DNA of 64,000 bases from Rhododendron vialii (Eukaryota > Streptophyta > Magnoliopsida > Ericales > Ericaceae). This document shows, piece after piece, positions 45,601 to 56,823 of the stretch. Both the position numbers and the translations under genes were made by a program. A model generated the notes under the pieces. It made no database searches and had not been told where the DNA came from. It saw nothing but the letters and a program-made list of their open reading frames with translations. Every line of letters starts with the position of its first letter. Position 1 is the first letter of the stretch. The stretch lies in assembly GCF_030253575.1 (NCBI RefSeq), contig NC_080568.1:2373501-2437500 (forward strand), given 5' to 3'.

Positions 45601-48403
45601 GACCTTGAGGAAAGCCATCTTCTCCTAACTCCAGTCCTCCAACACTGCTGAAAAGGTCTAGATCCTCAATGTCTTCTCCAGTGTTGGTTTGGGGCACGTG
45701 GTCAAGGCCATCAGTCACCCCAGAGAGCAAGTCGTCATCGTTAGGGAGGAGATTGCCAATAGTTTGTGCTTCAATCTCCGCAAGGGATTCAAAAGGTTCA
45801 TCTTCCTTGTAGTGGGAGGCATCGGCACCAAAAGAATGGCCATATAAAGCATCACTTGATGATACCCTTACTGCACCACAAAAACTCATATCACACATAA
45901 AGAACAGATTGCATCAATGAATCAGCAACTGAATCTAGCCTACGGTCCTTTTTGTTTGACTGGACTAATAGTGAAGTGATACATAACCCGATAGTACTAC
46001 TATGGGATTAATAATGCCACACCCTCCAACGTATTTTATATGCCATGTTTCATAGGATATGATATTGGATTTCTAGTTCAATCCAATGCTTTTGCTACAG
46101 ACAGCCTAATGGCGCCTAAGTAAAATAAGCAGCTATGAACTGATTCCAGATATTGATTAAACCATTAGACGGGTTTGAACATTTCGAGTCTGTAAGCTAA
46201 AACCAGTGAGGAGGCACTTCCAAATAAATAGACATTCATTGGCTGTGAGGTTTCTTCTTGTTTGGAGGTGGGGACCTTACATTTTCTGCTAAATAGTTCT
46301 GATAATGAGCTTGAGAAGAGACCATTCTCATACTGAGCACCTCTGACATGAATACCATCACCGTCCATAGAATAAAAGGATGGCTCCATATTCGAATTTG
46401 ATCTTGTTCCTGGATTATGGTCAATGAGTCCCTGCGAGGAATGGGTGGCTGCTCTCTCTGCTCCCACTGCATGCTTCTCCAAGCTAAAATTAGCTTTCTG
46501 GTTTCGGATTAGGTAGGGAGAGGGAGGTCTGAAAGAATTTGGAATCTGATATTCCACTGACATCCGTTTCTCCAAGGGTGATGAAGCAACTGAATCTCTG
46601 CCTTCTGTTCCTAGTACACCCTCCATTCTTACACCTGAATAAAGGCAGCATGCCCATAGCATAACATCACTACGAGCCACGGTTCAAAGAGTCTACAGGG
46701 CAAATCAACAAAAACACCATTGAATACATGAATTGGGCAGAACCACAGAAACAATTGTAGGACTCCGCTTGTTTAGCCCTTTTTAATGCGGAATTTGATG
46801 AGAGTCCACTTGGAATCCCTCCATTTGTTTGGCAGTCCCATATTGTACCATGACACATACAAATTATGTAGTCTTTTTTATGAAATCAGACTACCTGAAC
46901 CTCATCAAATAGAAGTCCAACAGGTTGTATCTAGACAGCATTTTTTGATGAGTAATATCTTGACAAGAAGCATAATAAGATTCTTCACTTTTAACAGGGA
47001 CATCAATGACATTGAACTTCATTTAATAAACCCAGATATTGTGAATCAGCTGATAAATCAAAGCAGTCCCCCCAACTTCCACTATGGGGGGCGTTTTTAG
47101 AATTCTCAGAATCTCAAATATTTTTTTTTTGAACAGCATCAGAATCTCAATTTCTGATAACATCATAACACTTGTTTGTTTAGTTGCAGGAATATATCTG
47201 ATCAGACTGGGAAACATGCATATTTAAAGGACCCCTCAGCGCCAATGGGCTCTAGCCCAGTTGGCATCTCCTGGTCCTCCCCATGTGGGAGGCCAGGGTT
47301 TGAGCCCCATCGTGGGCGTTTGGGATTCAAGGCTAAGGATAGCCTCTGAAACTCACTGTAGACTAACCTACTAACTCCCCACTAACCCCCGTTGATGTAT
47401 ATAATATTGGCACACAAAAAAAGAGGACACCTAAGCATTAGGAAAAACTGGGGGGCTAAAAGGTAAAACATGATTATAGACTGTGGCTATGCCATATCAC
47501 CTTCAAATAAAAAACAAAATGGATGCATCTTTGACTCCATGGTTTAAGTTGGGTTCTATGAGATATACCAGCATTCCCAAAAACAATATAAGACAACACT
47601 TAGAGCCTCATGCAAAGAATGCTCTGCCAAAGCACACAGACACTCCATTTGTCGTCGTTTCTCAATGCATGCAATTTCAAGTTGCCATCTACTTCTGCTT
47701 TAACTCATTAAGTAGGGTTGATAACTGCTTCAAGTAATATTCCCCCACAGAGGGATGTTCAATTTGATTTCATTGAAGCCAATCTTTTTACATGAATCAT
47801 CATTAATCAACAAAAAAGACTTTGCTGATAAAACATCTATAATAGTGAAATAAATGAAGAAAAACCAAGATTATTTTGCCATAGAAAAGTACTTTATTGT
47901 GTTAGTCATAAACATCAAGGAATTAGAAGGATTATGGATGGTAAACTTATGTATGCACCCTTAGCTTCCAAGGGGAGGTCTGGGGTTAGAGTCTATGGAG
48001 AAACCTCGAACCCACTCTGGTTGTTAACCCATTAATTACCCTCTAACTACGATAGGTCTATGAGACCTGCATTCGATAAATCACAGATGTAGTACTACTC
48101 ACCGTTTTGAGCAGCTGCAGTTTCTGCCTTCTGAAACCCAACTTGTCTCTGCCAAGTGTAGAAACAGTAAGGATAAATGAGAAATGGATTGAAGATAGCT
48201 AAAACTATGAATATGTCCACAACATTTAGAAAGGAAAGATCACATTACTTGAGTTATTAACTAGAAATTTCCATTAAACAAACTGCACAATAAAAACAGA
48301 ATCTGATCAAGGGACAGGCAATCACTACCTCATTAGGTAAACACAATTCGTCTGAGAAAAAAGATGACGATGGCAAACCATTTTCCACAATTTCTGATGG
48401 CAT
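39682..48403 (-). CDS. MEI2-like RNA-binding protein (AML family)
   Basis: Fourteen coding exons on the minus strand: 48403-48329, 48148-48103, 46634-46281, 45870-45464, 45367-45209, 45077-44946, 44858-44710, 44375-44278, 44185-43769, 43153-42526, 40621-40537, 40433-40365, 40230-40051, 39807-39682. They join to 2925 nt, 974 residues. RRM1 (about 273-347) has RTLYVQNINSNVEDSEL and RGFIMVSYYDVRAARNAL. RRM2 (about 363-441) has GTLALFDLDSSVSNEEL and EASRPGGARR. The C-terminal Mei2 RRM (about 811-925) has TTLMIKNIPNKYTSKMLLAA, GYAFINM and ASLAYARIQGKAALIAHFQN. This C-terminal RRM defines the family, whose plant members act in meiosis and shoot growth through RNA binding. The region between RRM2 and RRM3 is long, Ser/Pro/His-rich and probably disordered. 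The donor after 40537 is GC rather than GT. The start MPSEIVENG at 48403 is typical of the family. The exact subclass is not assigned. Confidence 0.95.
40991..41366 (-). mobile_element. Tandem pair of SINE-like repeats in an AML intron
   Basis: Two copies, period 177 bp (GTTAGTATCG at 41015 and 41192), about 93% alike by eye. On the minus strand each has a box A-like TTGCCGAGTGGCC and box B-like GGAGTTCAACTCC. The left copy ends in an A-rich tail (CAATAAAAAAACATATTGG). They look like a tRNA-derived SINE that was later duplicated in tandem. Confidence 0.6.
41750..41962 (-). mobile_element. Third copy of the same SINE-like repeat
   Basis: The same order of motifs as the pair at 40991-41366, with an extra TAGATTAGCACCT and more substitutions, plus its own A-tail (AAAAAAACGTAG on the minus strand). 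It is a separate insertion or an older duplicate. Confidence 0.6.
47236..47422 (+). mobile_element. tRNA-derived SINE in an AML intron
   Basis: Box A-like TAGCCCAGTTGGCATCTC, box B-like GGTTTGAGCCCC, a body with CTAACCTACTAACTCCCC and the end GATGTATATAATATTGGCAC followed by a short A run. Imperfect flanks AGGACCCCTCAGC and AGGACACCTAAGC may be a target duplication. Same family as 60321-60500. Confidence 0.7.
47945..48095 (+). mobile_element. Possible truncated SINE
   Basis: Contains a box B-like GGGTTAGAGTC and CCATTAATTACCCTCTAACT, similar in layout to the SINEs at 47236 and 60321, but lacks a clear box A and A-tail. Confidence 0.3.
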
Positions 48404-48509
48404 GGTAAACTCAGACACAAAAAGCAAACAGAACTGGAAGCTGTTCCTTGACTCGATTTCCCCACCGAATCAACACAATAGGACAGTTCCCAGTTTCCTC
48501 GAAAAAGAT
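48329..48509 (-). other. AML exon 2 including 5' leader and start codon
   Basis: An acceptor CTATGCAG|ATC on the minus strand at 48510-48511 would begin this exon, giving 106 nt of leader before the ATG at 48403. Inferred from splice consensus only. Confidence 0.45.
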
Positions 48510-49291
48510 CTGCATAGAGCATAGATTTAATGGCACATTATCTAAACGGGACCGGAAAATTAGCAGCCAAACCCCTAGAAACAATAAGTCAATACATAAG
48601 AAATACTACAAATTTTTTATACCACCCAAATAGAAGTAAGACATATATGTGGACTAACAAACTTAAGCATCTTCATCACATTTTGGTGGAGCGGAGCAGT
48701 AAATGAGCACAACAAAAGAAGCGATCAGAACCAAACTTCTCACGAATAACTTTCGAGTTTCAACAAATATTGAATATAGGACCAAATCTGGATAGAAATT
48801 TTCAGTAAATTTCTGAGTCTGATAAGAAGGCAGCTCTCCACAAAATGTACGCAGAAATAGATGCATTCAACACCCTAAATTCAAATAAGCAGCTGAATTG
48901 AACTAAACATTCCAACATTATAATGTATGACAATAAGCCATCTCTCCACGAACCGTTTGCAGAAATAGATGCATTTGACTACTTAAAAAACAAATACGCA
49001 GTTAAATTGAACTAAAAATTCCAACTTCATAGCATATGAGAAGCTGAATTTCTTGAAAACTATAACATCTACCGAAACATACAATCTTCCAAGAACTTTT
49101 CGAATTTTGTATGCATAAAGGTTGCAAATGGGAGGGAAAACTGAAATCCCATGCTGCCAAACAAGGAAAGATCAACTAGCTCGAACTCAAAATCACGCAG
49201 AAAAGCCCCAAATTCAACAGCAAATCGCACAGCATATATTATCACAATGGATACACATCAAAGACAAATCATCAGAAGGATCGAAGTCTAA

Positions 49292-49708
49292 GAGCATCCA
49301 CATTGTAATAAGCAAATTGGTATGGATAAGCAAACTTAACAACAATGCTAAAAAAACACCTCACATTGTAATAAGCAAAGTTACAAGTCTTTTAGCAAAT
49401 AATCAAATTCCATCCATTCCATAACCAAACTTAATAACTTTTACCAATAACCAAAACTCAATAATCAAACCCAATAACCAAACTCAAAACTAAAAAACAC
49501 CCCAAATTAGAATGGTGTGGTCGGGTGCGTGATTAAAACTCGTTTGCAATTGGACATAGGTGCATTGCGTATTGTGGGGGTTTTTTTTTATAGGGATGCA
49601 AAAATAACCAATGTGAAAGTAAAGTTTGATTATGAACTAAATGGATAATCAAATGCTGACGTGGCACATTTTGGTTATTGAATTTGATTATTCCCATTGC
49701 GGATGCTC
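49292..49708. mobile_element. PIF/Harbinger MITE in the AML leader intron
   Basis: Ends GAGCATCCACATTG and ...CATTGCGGATGCTC with TAA on both sides (49289-49291, 49709-49711). A/T-rich body with repeated AATAACCAAA words. Paralogous repeat units at 50925 and 51238 show the uninterrupted target site. Confidence 0.85.
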
Positions 49709-49861
49709 TAATTAGTGTGCCCAAACAGAAAATTCAACCAAAAAAAAAGGGGAAGCTAAAATCAAAACTTTCAATTTGGTACGGACAAGAGCAATAAATG
49801 AGCACAACAAAAAGAACACTCAAAACTCGATAGATACTTTCAACAAAATTTCAAGGTAATC

Positions 49862-50039
49862 GATTTTCACTCCCCTTTTTTATTACCACACTCCCTTTTT
49901 GTCCTCTTGTGATGTGAATTGACAAAATTAACCTTTAATATGTATACTCTTTCACACTTGGAAGGACAATATTGTAAATTCACATCACAAAAAGACAAAA
50001 AAATGGAGTGTGGTTATAAAAAAGGGGAGTGTGAAAATC
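49862..50039. mobile_element. Palindromic MITE with GATTTTCACTCCCC ends
   Basis: Left GATTTTCACTCCCCTTTTTT and right, read on the other strand, GATTTTCACACTCCCCTTTT; the inverted repeat extends about 50 bp on each side. It lies between CAAAATTTC and AATTCTGATAATAAG, which are contiguous in the sister unit at 50448-50468. Confidence 0.75.
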
Positions 50040-51307
50040 ACTATCAATTCTGATAATAAGCCAACTCTCCACAAAATGTTCACAAAAACAGAAGTATTTG
50101 ACAACCTAAATCAAATAAGCAGTTGAATTGAATTATTGAAATAAAAATTCTAACTTTAAAACGTATGAGAAAGCGAGTTACCTGAAAAACTAGAACGTCT
50201 ACAAACACATATAATCTTCTAAGAACTTTTCCACTTTTGTTTGCATTACCGAAAACTCAAATCCCACAACGCCGAAATAAGTAAAGATCAACTAGCTCGA
50301 ACACGAAATCACGCAGAAGAACCCCAAATTCAACACAAACTGGTACAAACTTTCAATTCTCCGCATGAACACAACAAAAAAGGAGTAATTTGCGATCAAT
50401 CAAAACTTTCAATTCTCCGTGTGAATTTGGACGGATATTTTCAGCAAAATTTTGAATTCTGATAATAAGTCAGAGCCCTGATAAAGGAAAGATCAGCTAG
50501 ATCGAACTCAAAATCATGAACAAAGGCTCCAAATCGAACAGAAACTTTCACAGCATGCATTAACAAAACGGATAGAAATCACCACTTTGAACGTCAAAGG
50601 CAACTTTAGACATAAACTTTCAGCAAAATGTCCGACTCCGATAAAAAAAGGCAGCTCTCCGCGAAATGTTCGCAGAATCGCTGCGTTTGACAGCTTTAAA
50701 ATCAAAAGAACCAGAGGAATTGAAGTAAGATATCTAACTTTCAACGGAGGAGCTATCCACGTGTAATAACTTTTCTATTTTTGTTTGCATAAAGGCTTCA
50801 AATGACAAGGAAAACCCAAATCCTACAGCTTGAACTCAAAATCACGCAGAAAAGCCCCAAATTCAACACAAACTTGCACAGCATACAGCATCAACATGGA
50901 CAAAAATCCCAACTTATCAAAGGATCGAAGCCTAAAATAGTTCCCAAACACAAAATTCAACCTAAAAGAAGAGGGGAAAAAAAGGGGGGGGAGGGGGGGA
51001 AGAAAACAAAGAACACGCACCTTGAACAGCATACATTATCAAAATGGACAAAAATCCTAACTTTATATTTTTTGGTGAGTGAAATTTTATTAAGCACCAA
51101 GAAAACTCAAAACAACACACGGAGCTTAACCCTAGAAACCAACAGACAACTCCATGGCGAGGGCCACCACAATACAGCAAAAATAAAAATAACAAAAAAT
51201 ACCATCTTTGAACAGCAAAGACAACTGATCAAACGATCCAAGCCTCATATAGCTCCCAAACACAAAATTCACCCAAAAGAGAAAAGGGAGAAATTAAAAA
51301 GACGCAC

Positions 51308-51393
51308 CTTGAGAAAATTATGAATTTGGACGCCGTCTCAGGTAATACTCAGAGCTCAGAGAGGACAATTCTGGAAATAGATTTGGAAAAAAA

Positions 51394-51448
<55 letters not shown>

Positions 51449-51700
51449 TAGGGACAGGGGGCGAAGAATTCGAAACAAAGAGAAGGCAAGGAAGGTTAAG
51501 GAAAAAAATTAGAGAGAGAGATTAAGAGAAAGTCGAATTGATTGCGGCAAACGGAAAGGGAGATTAACGAGTAAGAGATCTGATAAAGGAATCTGTGCCG
51601 TGCAAAAGACCTCCAAATTCCAAAAACTTGATTCCTTCTCTCGCTTTCTTTCTCTCTCTTTCTCTCTATCTCTCTTCCCCTGCATTGCACGTTAACCAAA
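51308..51700 (-). other. Probable non-coding leader exon and promoter edge of the AML gene
   Basis: On the minus strand this is a CT-rich stretch with a (CT)n run (51399-51436) that ends in CTCAAG|GTGCGT, a good donor. There is no long coding frame. It looks like a plant 5' UTR exon about 2.8 kb from the start-codon exon. Transcription start not defined. Confidence 0.45.
51399..51436. repeat. (GA)n microsatellite
   Basis: About 18 GA repeats with one AAAG interruption just after, inside the putative AML leader. Confidence 0.85.
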
Positions 51701-52017
51701 TGTATGATTCCTTCTCCCGGTTGAAATTTTTTCCCAATTCTTTACCCGGAAGAAGAAATTCTCTCTCTCTCTCTCTATAAATGACCGCCTCTCAGGTATT
51801 CATGGAGTTTTGCCGGAGAGCTGAGGGGCTCCCGGCGAGATTCCGATCCCCGGTGGATTTTCAGAGAGGGAGAGGAGGAGATCGTCCAGGGTTTTTGGAG
51901 AGAGAGATAGAGAGGAGAGAGAATATTGTGAAGAGGACGAGAAAGGACCAGACCAGAGGCGTTCCTACAACAAACCCGAGATCTCCGATGAGTGTTGGAT
52001 CATGAGAGAGAAACAAG

Positions 52018-52050
52018 TCATGAGAGAGAGAGAGAGAGAGAGAGAGAGAC
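52018..52050. repeat. (GA)n microsatellite upstream of AML
   Basis: A further GA run, about 320 bp beyond the leader region, next to a short GA/GGA-rich block (51860-52010). Confidence 0.8.
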
Positions 52051-52442
52051 GGGGGAGATGGTCGCCGTTATGTTATTAACGGCGTTTACTACCTAAATAT
52101 TTTGTGCCCGCTTGTGCGGTCAAAAAACAGTTCGTTTGCACATATGGCATGATTTTTACGATGGTACTTTGAAGGAGGGTAAGAGGGTAATTCCACATAC
52201 CAACTCACCTAGATAATTGCTGATTAGGGAGAGGCATAATGAACTATTTAAATACACACACAATGAGTACTGTTAGCAGTACCGACGAGATGTGTAGGAA
52301 AAACGTACCGATCGAATTTCCAGGAGTTTTGGTTTTTATTTATATTCTTTTTAACTTAGTTGCCCACACCAACTTACGCATAGTTTCGACTAATCTTGAG
52401 AACCAAGCTACTTGAACTTATGTTTGAATTTGTTCATTATTA

Positions 52443-52646
52443 CTCTCTCTGTTCCAAAATGTTTGTCCAGTCCGTAAAACGATAACTTAAAAATAACACA
52501 AGATTTTTAATAAAAATTCAATAACAATTTACTAGTGATCAATGAGTTCTTTTAATTTAAAAAAGTTTGAACTTTTTCTTGAAGAATATGTATTATTTTC
52601 AAGTTATTATTTTGCGAACTGGACAAACATTTCGGAACAGATGTAG
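52443..52646. mobile_element. Stowaway-like MITE
   Basis: Ends CTCTCTCTGTTCCAAAATG and, on the other strand, CTACATCTGTTCCGAAATG, continuing to TTTGTCCAG on both sides, flanked by TA. 204 bp, no coding capacity. Confidence 0.75.
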
Positions 52647-54376
52647 TAGTTGCATAAATAAATCAAGTTTGAATATTTTTCAAAAACCCATAGTATTTAA
52701 ACTATGCTCGAACAAGCTAGTACTTGGCTCGTTCTGCTTACCATGGGTAGAAAATCCAAAATATTCCAAATCAGCTTGTTTGAGGTTGGATTGGCTATTT
52801 GAAATTTCATTAGATTTTATTTAGTTTGGTGTCTTGCACCAAAATGTCATCAACCCACATTCTTAAGTTTTGGCTCAAATATCATTATCATTATTCAGAA
52901 ACAATCAATGGACGTTAATTGAGAGCCAAAAGTAGTGATAAAATTGTTAATCAAAATAAAAACGAGCCGCGGTTCACCGATTGATTCTTCATCCGTACAA
53001 TTTTCCGTCCGGGACACGGTTTTCAATTTCCAAGAAACATGAGTAACGAATCGGCACCATCAGAATTCTTGTGAAACCGAAACGAGCTGAACTGTGTTCA
53101 CCTCTAATACTAACACCGTAACATGATACTCCAGGAGCAGTGAATTAAGTTAACCTTGGTTTCGTAAATGGACGGAAATAGGGTCAGGGGCGTTTGGTGT
53201 GAAATTTATTAGTGGCCCCCCCTTGGGATGCGTGGTGTGTGTGAATTTGCAAGCAAAGCTTTCAAAGGTAAATGTGATTTTCGGCAGGGGTATGATCTGG
53301 TGCCACCGAATTAACGGACCACACTGTTTTTTGTTTACTAATCCGGCCACGTGGCACGATTAGAGAGGATTAAGCTCCTTTTTTTTTGTTGTACTACTGG
53401 GCTTGTCGGCAGTTAAGGAGTAAATTGCACGGGTGTAGTTCGATAGTTTCCGGCCACTTGCCTAACTTAACTCGATAATCGGTTTCGTTCATATTAAAGA
53501 TCTCATCGAAGTGCATAAAATCGGTTTAAAATCATGTTGATAGGATCGAAATTGTCAAAATCATGTTACTGGTTCCAATAATTGAATTTCAATTTGTTTT
53601 TGTATTTCAATCACATATTTACTGGTTTCTACTATTTTTCTCTTTTTAAAATTCGAACAGCACAAAACATATTTGAACGACTAGGATCGCCGACGGAGTA
53701 TCGAAAAAAACTTCTTGTAGTATTCCTATTTGATCTTCACATGGCTGGTTGGCTGCAAACATAAGGGCTGGAATCGTAAGTCGATGTTAACCTTCCTTAA
53801 TAATTTTAATAACCTGCACCATGGAATAGGGGTTTTTTTTTTTCATTTTTCTTTTTTTAAACTGGAACGGAGTAGATAAATTAATAACTTAACGTCTTTT
53901 TTTTTTTTTTGGGTAATAATTTTGCTTTCACTGTCGATGAACATTTTAGACTTTTTATAGCTGACATTTCGAATTCGTCTCGACAAGATAAGTCAACAAA
54001 ATTTAAAAATGGGTACCGGAGAGAATTGGAGCAGAAGAGGAAGGCATTTTGAGATTAGATTTAATGTATTATGTGGGTGTTAAGAGAAAATTGTGGTTAG
54101 GGATAATCCTTTTGGGTTCAAATACTTGAATTCGAACCTATATTTGTCTCCCGTTTAAAACTCTTTCAAGATCAGTTTATTACTACGTAAGTAAATTTAA
54201 CTTCAATATTTCTTTGAAATTCAAATCAAAATTTACACAAGCTACTATTCAACTTGTTAAATCTATGACGAAAAAATCTAGTTACACAAAATCAACTTAC
54301 GACTGGCTTGATTAAAGCTCGTAATGCGACTTATGCTGCTCGTTGTTAAGCCCAAACTCCAATTAGATTTTGACTC

Positions 54377-54793
54377 GTTCGGTTAAATAAGCCAACTGAC
54401 TTATTTTTCTGTCTTTATTCAAATTTTTTTCGTATTTGTTATTTTTTTGTCAATTTTTTAGGGATTATTGCATCGTCATAACGAGAGGAATCTAAAAAGT
54501 AAAAAATTATGACCGAAATCCATTTTTTTTTAATAAAGACGATAAAATTAGCTTATTAGCTTATTTTTATCTTTATTCAAAAAAAATAGGTTTCGATCCT
54601 AATTTTTTACTCCCTCCGTTCCAATTTGTAAGCCTTAGGGACTTTCAAATTGGAACGGAGGGAGTACTTTTAAGATTTCTTTTGTTATGACGATGCAATA
54701 ATTTTAAAAAAAATTGACGAAAAATTAACAAATATGAAAAAAAAATTTAAAAAAAAGAAGAAAAGGCCAATTAACTTATTTAGCCAAACGAAT
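54377..54793. mobile_element. Long-inverted-repeat element with a 55-bp Stowaway inside
   Basis: Outer arms (GTTCGGTTAAATAAGCC... and ...TTATTTAGCCAAACGAAT) pair over about 120 bp. A second inverted pair lies inside (54502-54555 against 54556-54608; GACCGAAATCCAT and AGGTTTCGATCC). At 54610-54664, flanked by TA, is a minimal Stowaway with perfect 19-bp ends CTCCCTCCGTTCCAATTTG and a 17-bp centre. Confidence 0.7.
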
Positions 54794-55600
54794 AACTCCC
54801 TTTTTTCCGAGATCAACACTAAGATTATTTTGTTTCCCGACAAAGTCTATCTGATATCATTTTAGGATAAGGCTATCCATTGTCAATATATGGCCCAATC
54901 TCATAAAGTTGTTCTTCTTTTATAGATGGGGCAATCTTTTTGACTATGTTCACCATTCTAACCATTGCACGACCTCAAATTTTTGGGTCAGTACGATGAG
55001 GGTGTCCAGATCAACTTTCAACTAATCTTTTTTCCAATCATGTCGAATTAATGCAGCCCCTCTACCCCGGGGTGTTTTCAATCGCGAAAAATTTGTACTT
55101 TTTTATTTGTGATCAAGAAGTTGTTAGGTATTTTCGATAATGAATAAGTTGTTAAGAAATGTCAAGTTGTTTTCAATAGTAAATAAGTTATTGATGAGTT
55201 TGTGAGTAGAGTTACTGTAGCAAAAACAGTGTTTGTTGACAATTTTTTTGTTAGTGAAAACGAAATGGTATAATACATTAAGTTTTTAGTGTTTTTTGTT
55301 AGTGAAAACGGGGCCTAAAAGAATTCACAAGAATTTATGTTCTTACGACCTGACCCCAAGAATCAAACCCTTAGCAATTGTGTGACAACGCACCCACCAA
55401 CCATCCAAACTAACCCTCAAGGATAGTAAGAGATCAAATATTCGTTTTGGCTGTCGGTGCGCCACCCATTTTGTGAGAGTCTTCAAAAAAAATTTACTAG
55501 ATTATATTCATTACAGCCGTATTAAATATTAATAGTAGTAGTTAATTATAGTATGCTTTAGACTATTTAGGCTTCGAGCTGTGCTATGTGCACAGACTGT
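54794..55600. other. Intergenic, nothing recognised
   Basis: AT-rich DNA with a short near-duplication of GTTTTTTGTTAGTGAAAACG around 55240-55310. No gene or clear element. Confidence 0.4.
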
Positions 55601-55614
55601 TGTGCACAGCAGCT

Positions 55615-55897
55615 GTGCACAGCAGCCGTTTTCTCCCGCTTCGGGTCGCACAAAGATGATCGGAGCCGCTCATTTTGTTCAAAATATATCGTTTAAGGTC
55701 TCTGTAAAAAATGAGCTTCGTTCGATATCGTTTGAGGCTTAAATTATGAAGTGATTTTGGGTGTTTTGTTAACGCCTCAAACGATATCGAACGAAGCTCA
55801 TTTTTTACAGAGACTTTAAACGATATATTTTGAACAAAATGAGCGGCTCCGATCATCTTTGTGCGACCCGAGGCGAAAGAAAATAGCTGTTGTGCAC
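55615..55897. mobile_element. Near-perfect foldback (hairpin) MITE
   Basis: Two arms of about 120 bp pair with few mismatches around a loop of about 33 bp (centre near 55755). Landmarks are GGGTCGCACAAAGATGATCG on the left, mirrored by CGATCATCTTTGTGCGACCC on the right, and TCGTTCGATATCGTTTGAGGC-type words next to the loop. Outer ends GTGCACAGCAGC and GCTGTTGTGCAC. Transcribed in either direction it would form a long hairpin. It yields an accidental 172-codon frame on the minus strand, which I do not treat as a gene. Confidence 0.85.
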
Positions 55898-56093
55898 GAA
55901 TCATTTCTGTTAGGCTTCTGATGTGATAATGGTGTGTTACAAACTCTCCACCTTTATACCTTGTCGTTCTCCCGAGGTGATCACTAGAGTTACTATGGCC
56001 ATATGCAGGTCTTAATTTTTTCTTGTGTCCAACCTCGCTACAGTATAACCTACCTAGGTCTTTTCTTGGGGGATCGAGGGTTGGTGCTGACAA

Positions 56094-56643
56094 GGGCTGC
56101 AAACGAACGGAATCGCTCGCGAGTGGTTCGCAGCTTGGCTCGTTAGTAGCTCGTTCAAGCTCTGTTCAGAAGTTAAACGAACAAGCTCGAGTCGATTTTT
56201 TCAACTCATTTTGTAAACGAGCCGAGCTCAAGCTAGGATAAGCTCGGCTCGAGTCGGCTCGCGAGCCGGGTATATATACTTAAGTTTAGGATTTTTATTG
56301 TTATTTCTTAATTCGTTCTTTCCATTTTCACTTTTCAGTCAATTAAGGGAGACGAGAGCACACGCACAGCAATACACCCTTGCTCCATAGGAAAATGAAA
56401 AATATATATCTTCACAATTAAAATATTTTTGGTTGTATTAGGCCTATGCGAGGATATATATACATTTTTCGTTGGTCCGTTAAGACTCGTGAACAAACTC
56501 GAGCTCGAGTCAAGCCAAAGCTTGCTCGGCTCGAGCTTGACTCGTTAAGTTTTCATTGAGCTCGAGCTTGTGTTCGTTAAAAACTTAATAAACAAGCTTG
56601 AACACAGTTAAACCTCGGCTCGACTCGGCTCGTTTGCAACCTC
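56094..56643. mobile_element. hAT-like element rich in GAGCTCG words
   Basis: Ends GGCTGCAAACGAACGG and, on the other strand, GGTTGCAAACGAGCCG. Both sub-ends carry many GCTCGAGC/CGAGCTCG words in opposite orientation around an AT-rich centre. No target duplication found. Confidence 0.6.
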
Positions 56644-56648
56644 ATATT

Positions 56649-56823
56649 GTGCAGTACCATGCTGCGCACCTCCGAACCGTCGGATCGTGCATCCAACGGC
56701 TCGGATCTCATCTCGGTAATGGACAACTCCCGATCGTTAATTGCCGAGATGAAATTCGAGCCGTCAAATGTACAATCCGACAGCTCGAATGTGAGTGGCA
56801 CGGTGCTGTGCATCTTACTGCAC
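56649..56823. mobile_element. Palindromic MITE with GTGCAGTA ends
   Basis: Ends GTGCAGTACCATGCTGCGCA and, on the other strand, GTGCAGTAAGATGCACAGCA. The two halves pair over most of the 175 bp, around ATCTCATCTCGG and CCGAGATGAAAT. Lies directly next to the preceding element. Confidence 0.7.

Larger units (their letters stand above)
48510..51307. repeat. AML leader intron made of diverged tandem repeat units with inserted MITEs
   Basis: At least four degenerate copies of a block run through 48830-51310: CAGCTCTCCACAAAATGT, then AAAATTCYAACTTT, then AAGAACTTTTC...TTTGCATAAAGG, then GATCAACTAGCTCGAAC, AAATCACGCAGAA, GCACAGCATACA, GGATCGAAGCCTAA and CCCAAACACAAAATTCAACC. The order is kept, spacing varies and one sub-block is doubled at 48835/48937. 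On the minus strand, candidate donors CAAG|GTGCGT occur at 51018 and 51308. Confidence 0.65.
51701..54376. other. Intergenic; AML upstream flank, one Stowaway MITE
   Basis: No gene recognised. A 74-codon forward frame at 51781-52005 encodes a basic Arg/Glu-rich peptide with low-complexity GA content and is likely chance. A Stowaway-like MITE is at 52443-52646. The rest is AT-rich with T/A homopolymers at 53830 and 53900. Confidence 0.5.

Noticed and set aside
51781..52005. 74-codon frame starting right after CTATAA
   Set aside because: GA-rich low-complexity coding, no homologue recalled, and it lies in the promoter region of a gene on the other strand.
55584..56102. 172-codon minus-strand open frame
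   Set aside because: Most of it is the foldback MITE read through both arms, giving mirrored peptides; no domain and no splice or promoter support.
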